NCBI GenBank assembly: GCA_022828595.1
Contig: JAKGHH010000008.1
Location: 7,243,728-7,307,727 of the forward strand
Direction: 5' to 3'
Source of the DNA: Nelumbo lutea
Lineage: Eukaryota; Streptophyta; Magnoliopsida; Proteales; Nelumbonaceae
Length of the DNA: 64,000 nucleotides
The number at the start of each line of letters is the position of its first letter. The first letter of the stretch is position 1. A model generated the notes under the pieces. It was not told where the DNA came from and did no database searches. It saw only the letters and a list, made by a program, of their open reading frames with translations. Both the position numbers and the translations under genes were made by a program. Positions 13,518-25,267 of the stretch are shown one piece after another.

Positions 13518-14050
13518 TAAGGTAGTCATATTTAGAACTGTAACATCCTTTAGCTTGTCACATTGCATATGTTTAACATAGAAGATACAATAGGAAGGAA
13601 AATATCAACATTTTAGAAGATAGAAATAATGCTCTGTTGTAATTCTGGTTCCACCTTGATAAGAAAGAATAAAACAAGGTCTACGGTAGTAGAAAAAGGA
13701 ATACAGAATCTATTTCATCTTCGTGACATGTTCGTCGTGCTCTTGACCACTCCTCTTTTCTCTCTCGTATCCTTGGGAGTGTCCTCCTCAAGCCCCCAAC
13801 CAGCCGCGTTTCTCTTTACTTTTGGGGTGTCGATCGGGGATATGGAGGATCAGATATCCATTTCCTAGATTAAATAGGTTTTAAAAGAAAAAAAGACAAA
13901 AAAAAATAGATTTTGATAATTTAACGTTTTATGTCATTTGATTTAACGACCAAGAGGGTTTTTGTCTAACAGCTAAAATTTAAAGGGGTTTTGTCGAAAA
14001 AAAAGTATAAGGGGGTCTTTGTAATTTATCTATTAAAAAAGAGTTAAATC

Positions 14051-14190
14051 AGCCCTCACATCTCCACCACCATGTATTAAGAACATCTACCCCTGATCAT
14101 AAAAAAAAATGATGTCATCGTCGGAAGATATTTTCAATACACGGCGGGAATGTGTGTAGTACGTTGTGGGGGGGGAATCAGCTCACTGAA
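14051..14190. repeat. Small palindromic element (family member 1)
   Basis: Inverted-repeat element built around aagaacatctacccctgat and, on the other arm, gtcggaagatattttcaatacacgg, with a short A-rich centre. Related copies occur near 49108, 49690, 49975 and 53090. It ends about 550 bp upstream of the MIOX TATA box. Confidence 0.55.
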
Positions 14191-14226
14191 AAACTAAATC
14201 GTATAGAGCATCTATACGGAACATGT

Positions 14227-14348
14227 GACGTGGCACATCTTAAACCGTCAGTTGATCCGGAGGTACTCATCACGAAATATTGTTTGATGCATGTTACTTT
14301 CAAGGGCTCGCAGACAGATCTTGTTCCCAACTTGCTCCGACGTGGCAC
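14227..14348 (+). promoter_or_regulatory. Two ACGTGGC (ABRE/G-box-like) sites upstream of MIOX
   Basis: The word gacgtggcacat occurs at about 14227 and again at about 14339, roughly 400-510 bp before the MIOX TATA box. ACGTGGC is the core bound by bZIP factors of the ABA-response type. Two identical 12-bp copies 112 bp apart are more than chance would normally give. Involvement in stress or ABA control of MIOX is inference. Confidence 0.4.
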
Positions 14349-14735
14349 ATATAAAGATAAAACAACTCCAATACAGTACCACAGTACCCTTGGTATTTGG
14401 AAGGAAGCCATCGTCTTGACTTGATACCACGTCAGTGGGCCCCATCCTCCGCTGTATTCTTGCTGCAATCAATTCCTGAAACGCCTCCCTCCACGCAAAG
14501 CTGAGTCATTCCCACCGAAAATATCGGAAACACTCTTTTTTCATTTTTTAGGGAGGAAAACAAGGATGAAAAATCTTCTGGCCACGTATTGCGTTCCGTT
14601 CGCTCATTACTGGATTCAAAGCTCCAAGACTTCCAGATGTCAAATGTCCTTTTGAAACGGAAAAGCTAAGGAAACAAAGAATGTCAAACGAGGACTCAAA
14701 CCCTTTCAATTGTCAAACGAGGACATTATTGCTCT

Positions 14736-14743
14736 TATAAATA
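14736..14743 (+). promoter_or_regulatory. TATA box of MIOX
   Basis: TATAAATA, 169 bp before the MIOX start codon. Between them lies a (CT)n tract at 14804-14834, common in plant 5' leaders. Just upstream, tgtcaaacgaggac is present twice (about 14681 and 14711), a small direct repeat that may hold factor sites. Confidence 0.7.
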
Positions 14744-14797
14744 CCTTCCTTCCAATCTACCTCTTCATCCCACATCTATCATCTATCCCTTTGTTGC

Positions 14798-14839
<42 letters not shown>

Positions 14840-14911
14840 GCCTTCTTTTTTTTTTATTTTTTTCCACTTTCTGCATTGCTTTTTTTTTCTTTCTTTCTTT
14901 TGAGGGAGAAA

Positions 14912-17293
14912 ATGACGGTGATCATTCAGCAACCTGAGCTTCTTGGTATCTTTCTTGTTCGTTCTTTTTCGCTGACTTGCTCTCTTCTCGCTTTTCCCCC
15001 TTTTTCTCAATTCTGGTTCTTAGACTGTGACTATGAAAGCCAAACCAAGTCATTTTTGTTTGCTCAGGATATCAAGAAGAGGATAAGCAGGCCCCCCTTA
15101 GTGATGATGATGTCCATGAATTGGTTTTAGATGGCGAATTTGTGGTACCCGAGACCAATTCTTTCGGTCACACATTTAGGTCTGTTTCTTATTTATCATC
15201 ACTTTCTATTACAGTGATTTCAATTTTCAACCGTAAATTCAGATCTCATTTTGAAATCTTATTTGGTGCTAATGACAAGAACCTAAGTGGGGTGGACTGC
15301 ATATGGGCACCCAAACTTGGCCCACTACTAGATATACACAAAAAGTGGGCTTGCAAGAACCAGCCCTAATGTTTGGCAGCCCACCCATTAATGGCCTGAT
15401 TGAAGCAACTCTTTATTACATAGGGGAGGGGAAAAGCCTAAAGCTTGCCAAGACTATAAATTGACTGAAAATGCTTGAACAGGGATTATAATGCAGAAAG
15501 TGAGAGGAAAAACACTGTCGAGGAATTCTACCGGATGAATCACATTAACCAATCCTATGACTTTGTAAGCAACCCTTGGTGAAATTTCTCCTATATATGG
15601 TATCATAAGAACCTCAAAAATCATGATCTTGATTCCACGCACCAACTTTTGCCATTGTAGGTAAAGAGAATGAGGGAAGAATATGGTAAATTAAACAGAG
15701 CAGAAATGAGCATATGGGAATGCTGTGAACTTCTAAATGAATATGTGGATGAGAGTGATCCAGACCTTGATGAACCTCAGATTGAACACCTGTTGCAAAC
15801 AGCTGAAGCCATCAGAAAGGATTATCCCGATGAAGATTGGTTGCACTTGACAGGCCTTATTCATGGTATGTACATCCCACTCCAATTTCTCACTGCAATG
15901 AAGTTTGTTTGGCAGGACCTATCAAGTATCAAATAAAAAACTAAAAAATAAATAAAGCCAGATTTGGAATAAAACTTTACTTACTTCCAAGAAGCCTAAA
16001 CATTTTTTATTGGGTTGTTTTTTTCTTCTCTTGTTTTTATCAACATCTATACAAGGAGAAATTGATTCTTTACTTCATGGGCTCTAGATCTAGGGAAGGT
16101 TCTACTTCATCCTAGCTTTGGTGAACTTCCTCAATGGGCTGTTGTAGGTGAGAATCACACTTCCATCAGTTATTGCATTTTATTGTCAAGAGTAATCTCT
16201 GTTTTTCCTTTCCTGCTTCAAACTACTCAATGAGATGTTGTTACAGGTGATACATTCCCTGTTGGGTGCTCTTTCGATGAATCAAACGTTCATCACAAGG
16301 TATTTGTTCTTAAAACCACAGTCTACAAAACTAGTTAGAGATTTTATTGTGTTATAACCAACAAACTGACACTCATTTGTTTGAAATTTTTTTGTGGAAT
16401 TACAGTATTTCAAGGACAATCCAGACTACAATAACCCATCTTACAATACCAAATACGGTATTTACTCAAAGGGATGTGGGCTTGACAATGTAATGATGTC
16501 ATGGGGGCATGATGACTATATGTATTTGGTATTCTCTTCATGCTATTCTAAACCTTTCCATCATTCATAGACTCTGTTTTTTTTCTTTCCGCAGGCTCAG
16601 TTTGGAAAGAGTACAAATACAAATATGTACAGTGCAAATACAAAATACTAGGTTTTGCAGTACATATTTGTATTTGTACTCCTTCCAAACTGAGCTTTAA
16701 TTTCATTTTAGATATGTATTTTAACCCATGTAACAGTAGAATCTAATAGTACCTTCTCCTTTTAGGTGGCCAAGGAGAATAAGACAACTCTACCACCAGC
16801 TGCACTTTTCATTATCAGATACCATTCCTTCTACCGTAAGTGGGCTGAGTCCTTTCTTTTTTCCTAATTGTTTTCTAATCATAGGTAGAGATATTTTTGC
16901 AATTGGTCTATCATAATAAAAAGCCTTTGCAATCTGTCATCTTGCAGCTTTACATAGGTGTGGAGCATACAGGCACCTGATGAATGAGGAGGATGTTGAG
17001 AATCTCAAGTGGCTTCACATTTTCAAGTAAAACACAACCCCTGATTTGCTTAAAATCACTGCTTTTATAGAGAAATAGTAATATCAATTTTACACTTCCA
17101 CAATACTTGCAGCAAGTATGACCTCTACAGTAAGAGCAAAGTTCGAATTGATGTTGAAAAAGTAAAGCCATATTATCTGTCTCTAATTGAAAAGGTATTA
17201 TAAGCTGATATCTTCTTCTTCTTCTTCTCTCGGCTTCCTTATTGTCTGTCTGAATTGTTGTTACAGTACTTCCCGGCAAAACTAAGATGGTGA
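14912..17293 (+). CDS. MIOX: Myo-inositol oxygenase (11 exons, complete)
   Basis: Cytosolic di-iron enzyme (EC 1.13.99.1) that cleaves myo-inositol with O2 to D-glucuronate, feeding UDP-glucuronate for cell walls and possibly ascorbate. Exons: 14912-14945, 15068-15179, 15483-15564, 15661-15865, 16088-16147, 16247-16299, 16406-16528, 16766-16835, 16948-17026, 17113-17194 and 17267-17293. All borders are GT-AG and all phases agree, giving 308 residues, the normal plant length. The six metal ligands are in place: H119 (in IEHLLQTAE), H144 and D145 (GLIHDLGK), H217 (SWGHDD), H243 (RYHSFYP) and D276 (NKYDLYS). The protein ends PAKLRW, as in the family. The start follows the CT-rich leader and is the first ATG in frame. 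AATAAA-like signals occur at ~17365 and ~17456. No disruption is seen; it looks functional. Confidence 0.97.
16595..16695. mobile_element. Near-perfect hairpin MITE in MIOX intron 7
   Basis: The segment runs gctcagtttggaaagagtac to gtactccttccaaactgagc. The arms pair for about 40 bp, including the inner words aaatacaaatatgtac and gtacatatttgtattt, with a ~20-bp loop. It fills nearly half of the 237-bp intron. I could not find a clear target duplication. Its RNA would fold into a long stem of the kind that can yield small RNAs. Confidence 0.75.
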
Positions 17294-18154
17294 AACTTCA
17301 AGCTTTGGATCAGGATGGTAGACAAAAGCATTAGAGCGACTACTTTCCAGTGGTTTATTGACGAATAAAATACCCAATTTTAGTGATGAAGATTGTTTGC
17401 CCTTTTCTTTATGTAGTGAAAATATGATGTGAAATAATTTTGTGTCTGCAGTTCCAATAAAAAGCAAGTGTTCAGACTTTCATATAAACCTCAAAATGCT
17501 AAAACCTCTAGAGTAATTAGGTTTCGCTGTGCAAATCTTCATGCAAATTAAATAGAAGGTTGAAAAGAGCTATATGTGCACAGTGAAAATCCAATATCTA
17601 ACTGAGATCCAATGTGTTAACTCACAAAGCCAAGAGAGGTAAGAAACATCACTTACCATAAAACAGAGGAATGTCCCTAGTAACATGTGGAAACACTCTG
17701 TTTGGGAGTGCTTATTTTTAAGAACTTATTTAGGCAGGAATCACACCAATGAGCACTTGTGTGCCTTTGGGGGAAAAGGCCAAATAAGTGCTTATTCCAA
17801 AAAAATAAAACAAAAAAACCCTTTTGAAGAAGCCAAAAATAAGTGCTTATTTTTTAGCACTTTTTCAACTAGTGATCATTGCAATTCTGGCAAGTCTTGG
17901 CCCACCACATACCTATACTACCCTCGTTTGAAAGAAGCGTTTTTTTACGGAACACTCATAAGTATTTATTTATCCAATAAGCGCTCAAGAGCATAGCTTG
18001 ATTTATCGAACTCCTCAATTCCATGGGAACTGAAATTTTTGTTCTAAATTTATGAGCCTATTTGATTGACTTCTATAATCTATAACATTTGATCATGTTA
18101 AAATATTAAACCAATTTTATCGACTCAATTAACTTGATTAGGACAAAGCTGTTA
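17294..18154. other. MIOX 3' flank with an 'ataagtgcttatt'-type inverted-repeat element
   Basis: After the MIOX 3' end, 17688-17995 contains repeated and inverted words of the type agtgcttattttt and aataagtgctt, beginning near gtttgggagtgcttattt and ending near aataagcgctcaagagc. This resembles short hAT- or Harbinger-type non-autonomous elements. Similar words recur at 46.1-48.9 kb. The exact ends could not be fixed. The rest is AT-rich without genes. Confidence 0.45.
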
Positions 18155-18469
18155 GGGGTGGCCACGAGCCGAGTTCGAATAAGAGCTCAACTTGGTTTCA
18201 ACCAAGCTTTGAGTCAAGTTTGAGCTCAATTTATAAACTCAATTAATAAATTAGCAGAGCTTGAGCTTAATAGATCTCGGCTCGCAAGTTGAGTTCGAAT
18301 ATATATATATATTTTTTTTTTTTTTATTTATTTATATAAAATATTTTTTTCTCAAATCAAGTTGGAGCTTAGGAAATCTTGACTCTAGTCAAACTCGAGC
18401 CCAAGGTTCTAGCTCGAACCAAGCTCGATCCTTGTACTACTTTGGCAAGTTGAGTTTGAGTGTCGTACT

Positions 18470-19509
18470 TGATGAAGGAAGATTTGGCCCGACCTCACAG
18501 TTATGCGACACGTGGCAAAGGCAATAGCTCGACGCAAAAGCAAGCCTACGGCGCGAGCACCGAGGGGAGAAACCAGCAGTTAGAACTCCCTACTAGGGGC
18601 CCGAACTCACCCTTGGCCCCAAACCAGAAAAGTAATCCAAATTAGCCTACATGCAACAGTCCGGGACATACTTCGTCAAACTGGCCTACCTTGTAACAGT
18701 TCGGTACATACTTCGCCGAACTGGCCTGCCTTAACAGTTCAGTACATACTTCGTCGAACTGGCCTGTCTTAACAGTTCGGTACATACTTCGCCAAACTGA
18801 CCTGCCTTAACAGTTCGGTACATACTTCGCCAAACTGGCATGCCTTAACAGTTCGGTACATACTTTGTCGAACCAGCCTGCCTTAACAGTTCGGAATACA
18901 CCTCGCCGAACTGGCCTGCCTTGTAACAGCTCGGGACACTTCGCCGAACTAGCCTACTGTGTAACAGTTCGGGATATACCTCGCCGAACTGACCTGCCCT
19001 ACATACCTCCGAACTCAAGACTTCGCCTCGCTCACCACTCCACCACATCGCCCTCAGGGCACCAAAACCAAATAAATCGTACTTTGCCTGACACCGAAGA
19101 AGTTTGTACCCGAGGGCGACGCACCAGACTGACTTGGGATCTGACGCTTGATGACCGCTCTCCAGTTAGAGAGACGGTTCCAACAAAAGGCAGGGACGGT
19201 TCTGTCCCAGCCGAAAGGACGATGCTCGAGTTGACAGATGCAAGGGTAATCATACCCGACCTGACAAGGGCCTCAGAGCGAGTGCGCGAAGTGATTATAA
19301 AAGGCCCCCTACCCCCAACAAACAAGGTATGTGAACTTTGCGCTATCTGGTCTACACTTTGCCTTTGAAAGATTACTAACTTGAGCTTCGGAGTTATCTC
19401 ACCGGGTTCCCCCCGGAGTTCTCTCATCTTTCCCGTTTCAGGCTCCCCGTCGCTCCAGCTCAGAGGCGAATTCGTTGACAGCTAAGACCGGCCGGATTGT
19501 TCTCCATCA
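18470..19509 (+). repeat. 5' LTR (1040 bp)
   Basis: Begins tgatgaaggaagattt and ends ctccatca. It contains about nine tandem 38-bp units at ~18655-18985 and a TATA box (TATAAAAG, 19296-19303). It is 74 bp longer than the 3' LTR. This is fully explained by three extra 38-bp units (+114) and one 40-bp deletion between two short tctcc repeats near 19162. Confidence 0.95.
18655..18990 (+). repeat. 38-bp tandem repeats inside the 5' LTR, each with a hairpin
   Basis: Units of the form cagttcgg, a ~13-base spacer, ccgaactg, then a short gcctgccttaa tail. The first and third parts are reverse complements, so each unit can fold into a small hairpin. About nine units are present here and six in the 3' LTR. 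They lie in the U3 region before the TATA box, where such repeats often act as enhancers. Confidence 0.85.
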
Positions 19510-19511
19510 AT

Positions 19512-19529
19512 TGGCGCCATCTGTGGGAA
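19512..19529 (+). other. Primer-binding site
   Basis: tggcgccatctgtgggaa, starting two bases after the 5' LTR end. It matches the TGGCGCC-type sites of plant Ty3/gypsy elements, complementary to a tRNA 3' end. Which tRNA cannot be decided without a tRNA set. Confidence 0.8.
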
Positions 19530-19606
19530 CGCTTCCAAAAGCCTCTCTCTAAATCTCTCTTACCTACCCTTCTTTTTAAAACTCCAACACCCACTCCAAC
19601 ACTGAA

Positions 19607-21412
19607 ATGGCCTCCTCCTGCAATGTCGGACGTGGAACAAAAACAACCACTACCGGAGAGCAACTCCATGTTCCGGCGGTGTGCATTGGGCAGTTCACCA
19701 TCCCCCTTTCGGTGGATGGGATCCCAAGTTTGAATTTGCCACAGGCGGTGGCACCTCTGAACACTCCTTCGTTGAACGTTCCTCTTCCACTCCCCATTGA
19801 AACGAACTTCACGGAACCAACTGCTGCCCCACTGGCAGCCCGCCAAAACCAGATGGATGATCTGATGCAATGCATGCGGGCAATGCAGGCCCAAATGCAA
19901 CAATTCTAGCAGCACCAACTCTAGCAACACCAGGTGTTGCACCACCTCTCCCAACACCATTATCTACAACAGTTCCCTCAGCTACCCTTGAACCAGATAC
20001 TGCTCCCCCCCACCGGCACCCTGTTTCAAAGCCGGTCAAGGCCTTCCCTCAAGGCGGACAACCTCACCAAGGAGAGGCTTCCTGACCATAGAACCCCTCT
20101 AATAGTCAGGCCTCGTCCCCGGGCCAAAAGCAAAGAAAGATCACCCCCGCCTCGCAGCTCGCAGGTGGGTCAAGAACCTCGCCCACGAAGTCACCCCGAC
20201 GCTCCAAGCCCGAGTTACCACTCACGGAGAACCGCTTCAGCGCCTTAGCAGCAGGCCAGCATTCCGGGCCCATCGAGCTTGGCAACACAGAGGCCAGCAG
20301 CGCCATCACCAGGCCCACTCAAAGAAGGCGCCGACGAAGCCGCCGAACTGCTACCTGTGTGCTACATGAGCTCAGAGGCAAGGAAGAAATGAGCTCGGGC
20401 GAGGTAAAAACCATCCCCATTCTCTTAGTTCCTTCCCCCCTTTCAGCAGAACTTTTGGCAGTCCCCTTGCCAAGAGATTTCAAACTCCCTTCTCTGGACA
20501 AATATGATGGGTCCTTTGACCCCCAATGACCACGTCGACACGTTCCAGACGCAAATGCACCTCACTAGGGCAAGCGATTCGTGCATGTGTGTGGCCTTCA
20601 CCACCACCTTCAGAGGGGTGGTCCGCATGTGATACCGGAACCTAGCTTCCGGGTCAATAAGAAGCTGGCCCCAGTTCGTGCAGATCTTCACTGCGCACTT
20701 TGTTACCAGCAAAAGGTGTCCCAGAACCGAGGAAAGTATCTTCGGGGTAATCCAAAGAGAGGGAGAACCCATCCGGAGCTACATCAAACGGTTCAATGAA
20801 GCATGTTTGCAAATCCCTTGGTTAGACCCCGCAGTACAGCTCGCCGCGGCCAAAAGAGGGGTGACGCACAAAGAGTTCAAATGGCACATGGTGGCCAGCC
20901 AGCCAGCAACCGTGGCCGACTTCCTCAAGCTCGCGGACAAATTTATGAGAACAGAGGAAGAGATCAACCAGAGAACCGAAGGCGGGGTTGAACAAAGAAA
21001 AAGAGAAGGCGAGCCCTCCAACCCCAACGACAGAAGAAGTCAGAACCGAGAGGCGAAGCCAAGCCAACCGTCTCGAGCTCCCTTAGCAGTTCGGGCGGAC
21101 TACACGCCATTGAACACAAGGCGGACTGAGATCTTGATGACGATCAAGGACACCCCCTACATAAAGTGGCCACCTCGCCTGAAGAGCAACCCAAACGAGA
21201 GGAACAAAAATTTATATTGTAGTTTTCATAAAGATCACGGTCATAGCACAGAGCAATGTAATAATCTCCACGATGAGATAGATGGACTTATCCGTCGCAG
21301 ATACTTGAGAAATTTTGTACAGTATGACAATAGTAATAAAGCATGTCGGAAAAGGGAACACGAGAAGGATGTCCCCGAGCCGAGCAACAGACCGGCTGAA
21401 GCCTTGCAGTGA
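19607..21412 (+). pseudogene. Retrotransposon gag, broken
   Basis: Capsid-type polyprotein of the element. The N-terminal part is read from 19607 and stops at 19907 within a Gln-rich stretch; further stops and frame changes follow. The capsid core is recognisable from ~20470 (LPRDFKLPSLDKYDGSFDP) and continues in another frame from 20678 (EESIFGVIQREGEPIRSYIK, RFNEACLQI). A Cys/His cluster at ~21218 (CSFHKDHGHSTEQC) stands where Tat elements carry a zinc-binding motif. At least three disruptions make it non-functional. Confidence 0.88.
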
Positions 21413-21451
21413 CCTCCCCCAGAAGAAAGACCAGTCTGAGGAACCATCCAC

Positions 21452-22080
21452 GTGATAGTGGGCGGTTCGGTGGTGGCAGGATGCACTTCGGCGGCAGCAA
21501 GGACGTCAGTTCGCGAATCAGCCCGAGAGGAGCAGAACCCTCCCAAGAGGTCGAAGACAAAAGAACTGATCTTTTTTACAGAAGACGACGTGCGAGGTGT
21601 TCACTATCCCCACGACGACGCGCTCGTCATAAAGCTAAGGATCAGCGACTTCAAAGTCCGGCGCGTACTGGTAGACTCAGGCAGTTTGGCGGACATCCTA
21701 TTCAAATTGGCGTTCGACCAATTGCAGTTGCAGAAAAGTGAGTTGAAACCCACGCACACTCCTCTGGTGAGCTTCAGTGGAGAGGAAGTCAGGCCCCTGG
21801 GGAAGATAACAGTACCTGTGGAAGTCGGCACATGGCCATGCGCGGTAAGACTCAACCACGATTTTCTGGTGGTCGTGACCCCCTCCCCATACAACGCCAT
21901 AATAGGGCGACCAATTACGCATATTCTGCATGCTATGGTCTCCACCTATTATCTGGCAATGAAGTTCCCAACGGACTTCGGTGTGGGGGTAGCGCAGGGC
22001 GACCAACTTGAGTCCCGCAAATGCTATGTTGCCGCCCTAAAGGGAAAAACCAAGGCAGCCGATGACCTCGAACTGGAGCA
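21452..22080 (+). CDS. Retrotransposon aspartic protease region (start of a 327-codon open frame)
   Basis: Processes the gag-pol polyprotein. The start IVGGSVVAGCTSAAAR resembles the I-x-GG motif before protease in Tat elements. The active-site triad is V-D-S-G-S at 21671-21685, preceded by KLRISDFKVRRVL, and a later I-I-G-R motif is present (YNAIIGRP). This frame stays open to 22435 and runs into the RT linker, so the protease is the best preserved sense domain. It differs in frame from gag. Confidence 0.85.
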
Positions 22081-22189
22081 GCCTGCAGAGCAGGGCGTGG
22101 AACGAGCTTCGCCCACTAAGGAAACAGTCGCAGTCCCGACCTCGGCTACAGATCCGACGCGAACACTACAGAATGGTGCCTCCATCAAA

Positions 22190-23292
22190 GAGCCTTTGCG
22201 AACTAAAGTGGTGAGTTTCTTACTCCAAAATTTTGATATTTTTGCATGGTCCGTGGCAGATATGCCCAGTATTGACCCTGACCTTATAACTCACAAGCTT
22301 AACACTGACCCTGTAATCAGACCCATTAGACAGAAGAAACGCAACTTAGCCCCAGAGCGCTGGAGGGCAGTTGACGAAGAAGTCGAAAAGCTCCTCGCAG
22401 CGGACTTCATAAGGGAAGTTTATTACCCGAGCTAGGTAGCCAACCCAATGCTGGTGAAAAAAGCCAACGGCAATTGGCGCATGTGCATCGATTACACCGA
22501 CCTGAACCGGGCTTGCCCAAAAGACAACTTCCCCTGCCCCGAATTGACCGCCTAGTGGACGTGACCTCGGGACATGAGCTTCTAAGCTTCCTGGACCCCT
22601 ACTCAGGCTACAACCATATCAAGATGGACCAGTCCGACCAAGAAAAAACTAGCCTCATTATCGAGTTCGGCCTGTACTATTACAAGGTCATGCCCTTCGG
22701 GCTAAAGAATGCTGGTGTGACCTTTCAAAGACTTGTAAATAAACTTTTTTGGCCTTTAATTGGCACAAAAATCGAATGTTATGTAGACGACATGGTCGTC
22801 AAAACACAGTTATCGCAAGAATTAATAAAAGACTTGGATTATGTCTTCCAAATTCTGCGTCAGTATAACATGAGACTAAACCCAAACAAGTGTGTCTTCG
22901 GTGTCACCTCGGGTAAGTTTCTAGGGTACATTGTCAACCGGCGCGGTATTGAGGCCAACCCGAACAAAATAAAGGCCATCCTTGATATGAGACCACCTCG
23001 GAAAGTAAAAGAAGTTCAAAGGCTAAACGGCCGCATAGCCGCTCTGTGCCACTTCATGTCCAAGTCAGCAGACCGCTGCCTGCCTTTCTTTAAGGCAATC
23101 AAAGGCAAAGGGTTAGAATGGACCCGAGATTGCCAGCTCGCGTTCGACGAGCTAAAGACCTACCTCGCCACCATACCAACCTTAGCCAGACCCGAGGAGG
23201 GCGAGGTCTTAGAACTGTACCTCTCAGCGAGCGACGAGGTGGTCAATTCGGTATTAGTAAAGCAAGTAGATCGGGTCCGTCTATTATGTTAG
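22190..23292 (+). pseudogene. Retrotransposon reverse transcriptase, broken
   Basis: Begins in the open frame ending at 22435 (WSVADMPSIDPDLITHKLN), stops there, and continues from ~22440 as VANPMLVKKANGNWRMCIDY. After a frame change the core is intact: SFLDPYSGYNHI, MPFGLKNAGVTFQRLVNK and the catalytic YVDD at 22780-22791. The thumb and connection follow, with a stop at 23290. At least two disruptions are present. Confidence 0.92.
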
Positions 23293-23299
23293 TAAAATT

Positions 23300-24060
23300 C
23301 TGCAGGGAGCAAAGACGAGGTACCCGCAGATAGAGAAAATAGCCTACGCACTGGTGATATCAGCTCGGAAACTCCGTCCATACTTCCAAACTCACACCGT
23401 CGTCGTCTTAACCGTCAAACCCCTAAGACAAGTCTTGCTGAAGCCTGAGGTCTCCGGTAGGCTGACGAAGTGGGCCATCGAACTCAGCGAGTACGATCTC
23501 CAGTACAAACCACGGACCGCAATTAAAGCACAAGCTTTGGCAGATTTTATCACCGAGTGCACTTTCAGCCTCGAAGGCCAACAGGTTGAGCCTGAGGTCC
23601 CCAGTTCGAGCGAACCCAGAGCTCCTAAGCCAATTGAGTCTGAACTCCGTGAAGTAGCAGCCAGTGTGGCCTCTCTCCTGGTCAGGCGAAACGCGAACTG
23701 GGATCAGGAGCCTTGGATCCTTCACGTAGATGGTTCCTCAAACCAGCAAGGCAGCGGGGCTGGAATAGTCTTATGCGGCCCAGGCGGCACAAAATTGGAA
23801 TACACAATACGCTTTGAGTTCGCGGCATCTAACAACGAGGCAGAATATGAAGCACTGATAGCCGGGGTAAAACTAGCGCAAAAGGTAAAAGCGAAGCACT
23901 TAGTCATCTGCAGCGATTTCCTGCTCGTGGTCAACCAAGTTACGGGCGAGTATGAAGCACGCGAGCTCTCTATGATCGCATACTTGGCGAAAGTAAAAGA
24001 GGTCATGCTCAACTTCCAGTCACACTTCATCAGGCAAATGAGGTCGCTCCCGTCCTCGAA
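23300..24060 (+). pseudogene. Retrotransposon RNase H and additional RNase H (aRNH)
   Basis: The first RNase H tail is seen in SARKLRPYFQTHTVVVLT and WAIELSEYDLQYKPRTAIKA. A linker leads to a second RNase H with its acidic residues: D in LHVDGSSNQQGSGAGIVL, E in ASNNEAEYEALIAG, and D in VICSDFLLVVNQV. A second, archaeal-like RNase H is a hallmark of the Tat lineage. The frame open at 23354 ends at 24103, after leaving the coding frame. Confidence 0.88.
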
Positions 24061-24096
24061 GCAGAGTCGAGCTGGATCGACCCACTCGCAAGCTTC

Positions 24097-25239
24097 TTGC
24101 TAGATGGAACCCTCCCTGCAGAACGCAATGTGGCCAAGAGGGTGCAGCGCCAGGCAGCCAAATACGTCATAATTGACGAACGGTTGTACCGACGGTCCTA
24201 CACGCTCCCCTACTTGCGTTGCCTGCGACCTACCGAAGCCGAGTTCGTACTCCGCGACACTCATGAAGGCCTATGCGGCAGACACCTGGGTGGCAGAGCA
24301 CTCGCCCAAAAAGCACTTCGACAAGGATACTACTGGCCAACGATGAAGGCAGAAGCAGTCGAGCTCGTCAGAAAATGCGACAAATGCCAAAAGCACGCCA
24401 ATATCCACCATCAGCCTGCTTCCGACCTCAAATACCTCGCCAGCCCGTGGCCCTTTGCACAATGGGGCATCGACCTCCTGGGGCCATTCACGCCAGCAAC
24501 AGGAGGGAGAAAATTCCTAGTTGTGGTAGTGGATTACTTCACAAAGTGAATAGAAGCCGAACCTCTGGCAATAGTTACGGCCCGGAACATACAGAACTTC
24601 TTTTGGAAGAACATAGTATGTCATTTCGGGTTACCTCGGGTACTAATTTCCAACAACGGCAAACAGTTCGAGGATATCAAGTTCCAAGAGTGGTGCCAGA
24701 ACATGGGGATTCGGCAGAACTTCACATCAGTCGCGCACCCGCAGGCAAACGGTTCAGACGGAAGTTATGAATAGAGCCATCCTGCGCGGACTGAAAGCAC
24801 GTCTAGATCGAGCTAAGGGATTGTGGGCCGAAGAGCTACCAAGCGTTTTATGGCAGTGATCCCGGCAGAAGTCGAAGTACCAACATTGCAACTAGAAACA
24901 TACGACGATCGGACAAACGGAGATAAGTTACGTACCAACCTTGACCTACTGGACAAGGTAAGGGACCTCGCGCACATCCGGACAACGGTTTACCAGCAGC
25001 AGGTAGCTCGCTACTACAATGCCAGAGTAAAGCAACGAAGCTTCCGAGTCGATGACCTGGTCCTTCGTAAGATTATGGTGCCCGAACCCGGCGTGGGCAA
25101 ACTTGGACCAAACTGGGAAGGGCCCTATAAAGTAAAGAGAACGCTCGGGGGGGGGGGGGCATACGAGCTCGAAACCTTAGAAGGCAAACAAGTACCTCGA
25201 GTGTGGAACATTGTGAACTTAAGGCGATACTACCTATAA
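24097..25239 (+). pseudogene. Retrotransposon integrase, broken, with a lost catalytic Asp
   Basis: The HHCC zinc finger is present (H-E-G-L-C-G-R-H and CDKCQ). The first catalytic Asp lies in WGIDLLGPF. A stop follows at ~24547 (TK-stop-IEAEPL). The second catalytic position reads ISNNGKQF at ~24649, so Asp is replaced by Asn (24652-24654). After a further frame change the C-terminal domain is open from 24823 (VARYYNARVKQRSF, KLGPNWEGPYKVKRTL, VPRVWNIVNLRRYYL) and ends at 25239. An 11-G run at 25147 sits inside it. Confidence 0.9.
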
Positions 25240-25267
25240 ACCGCCAAGGGAAGTGGACGGAATCGCT

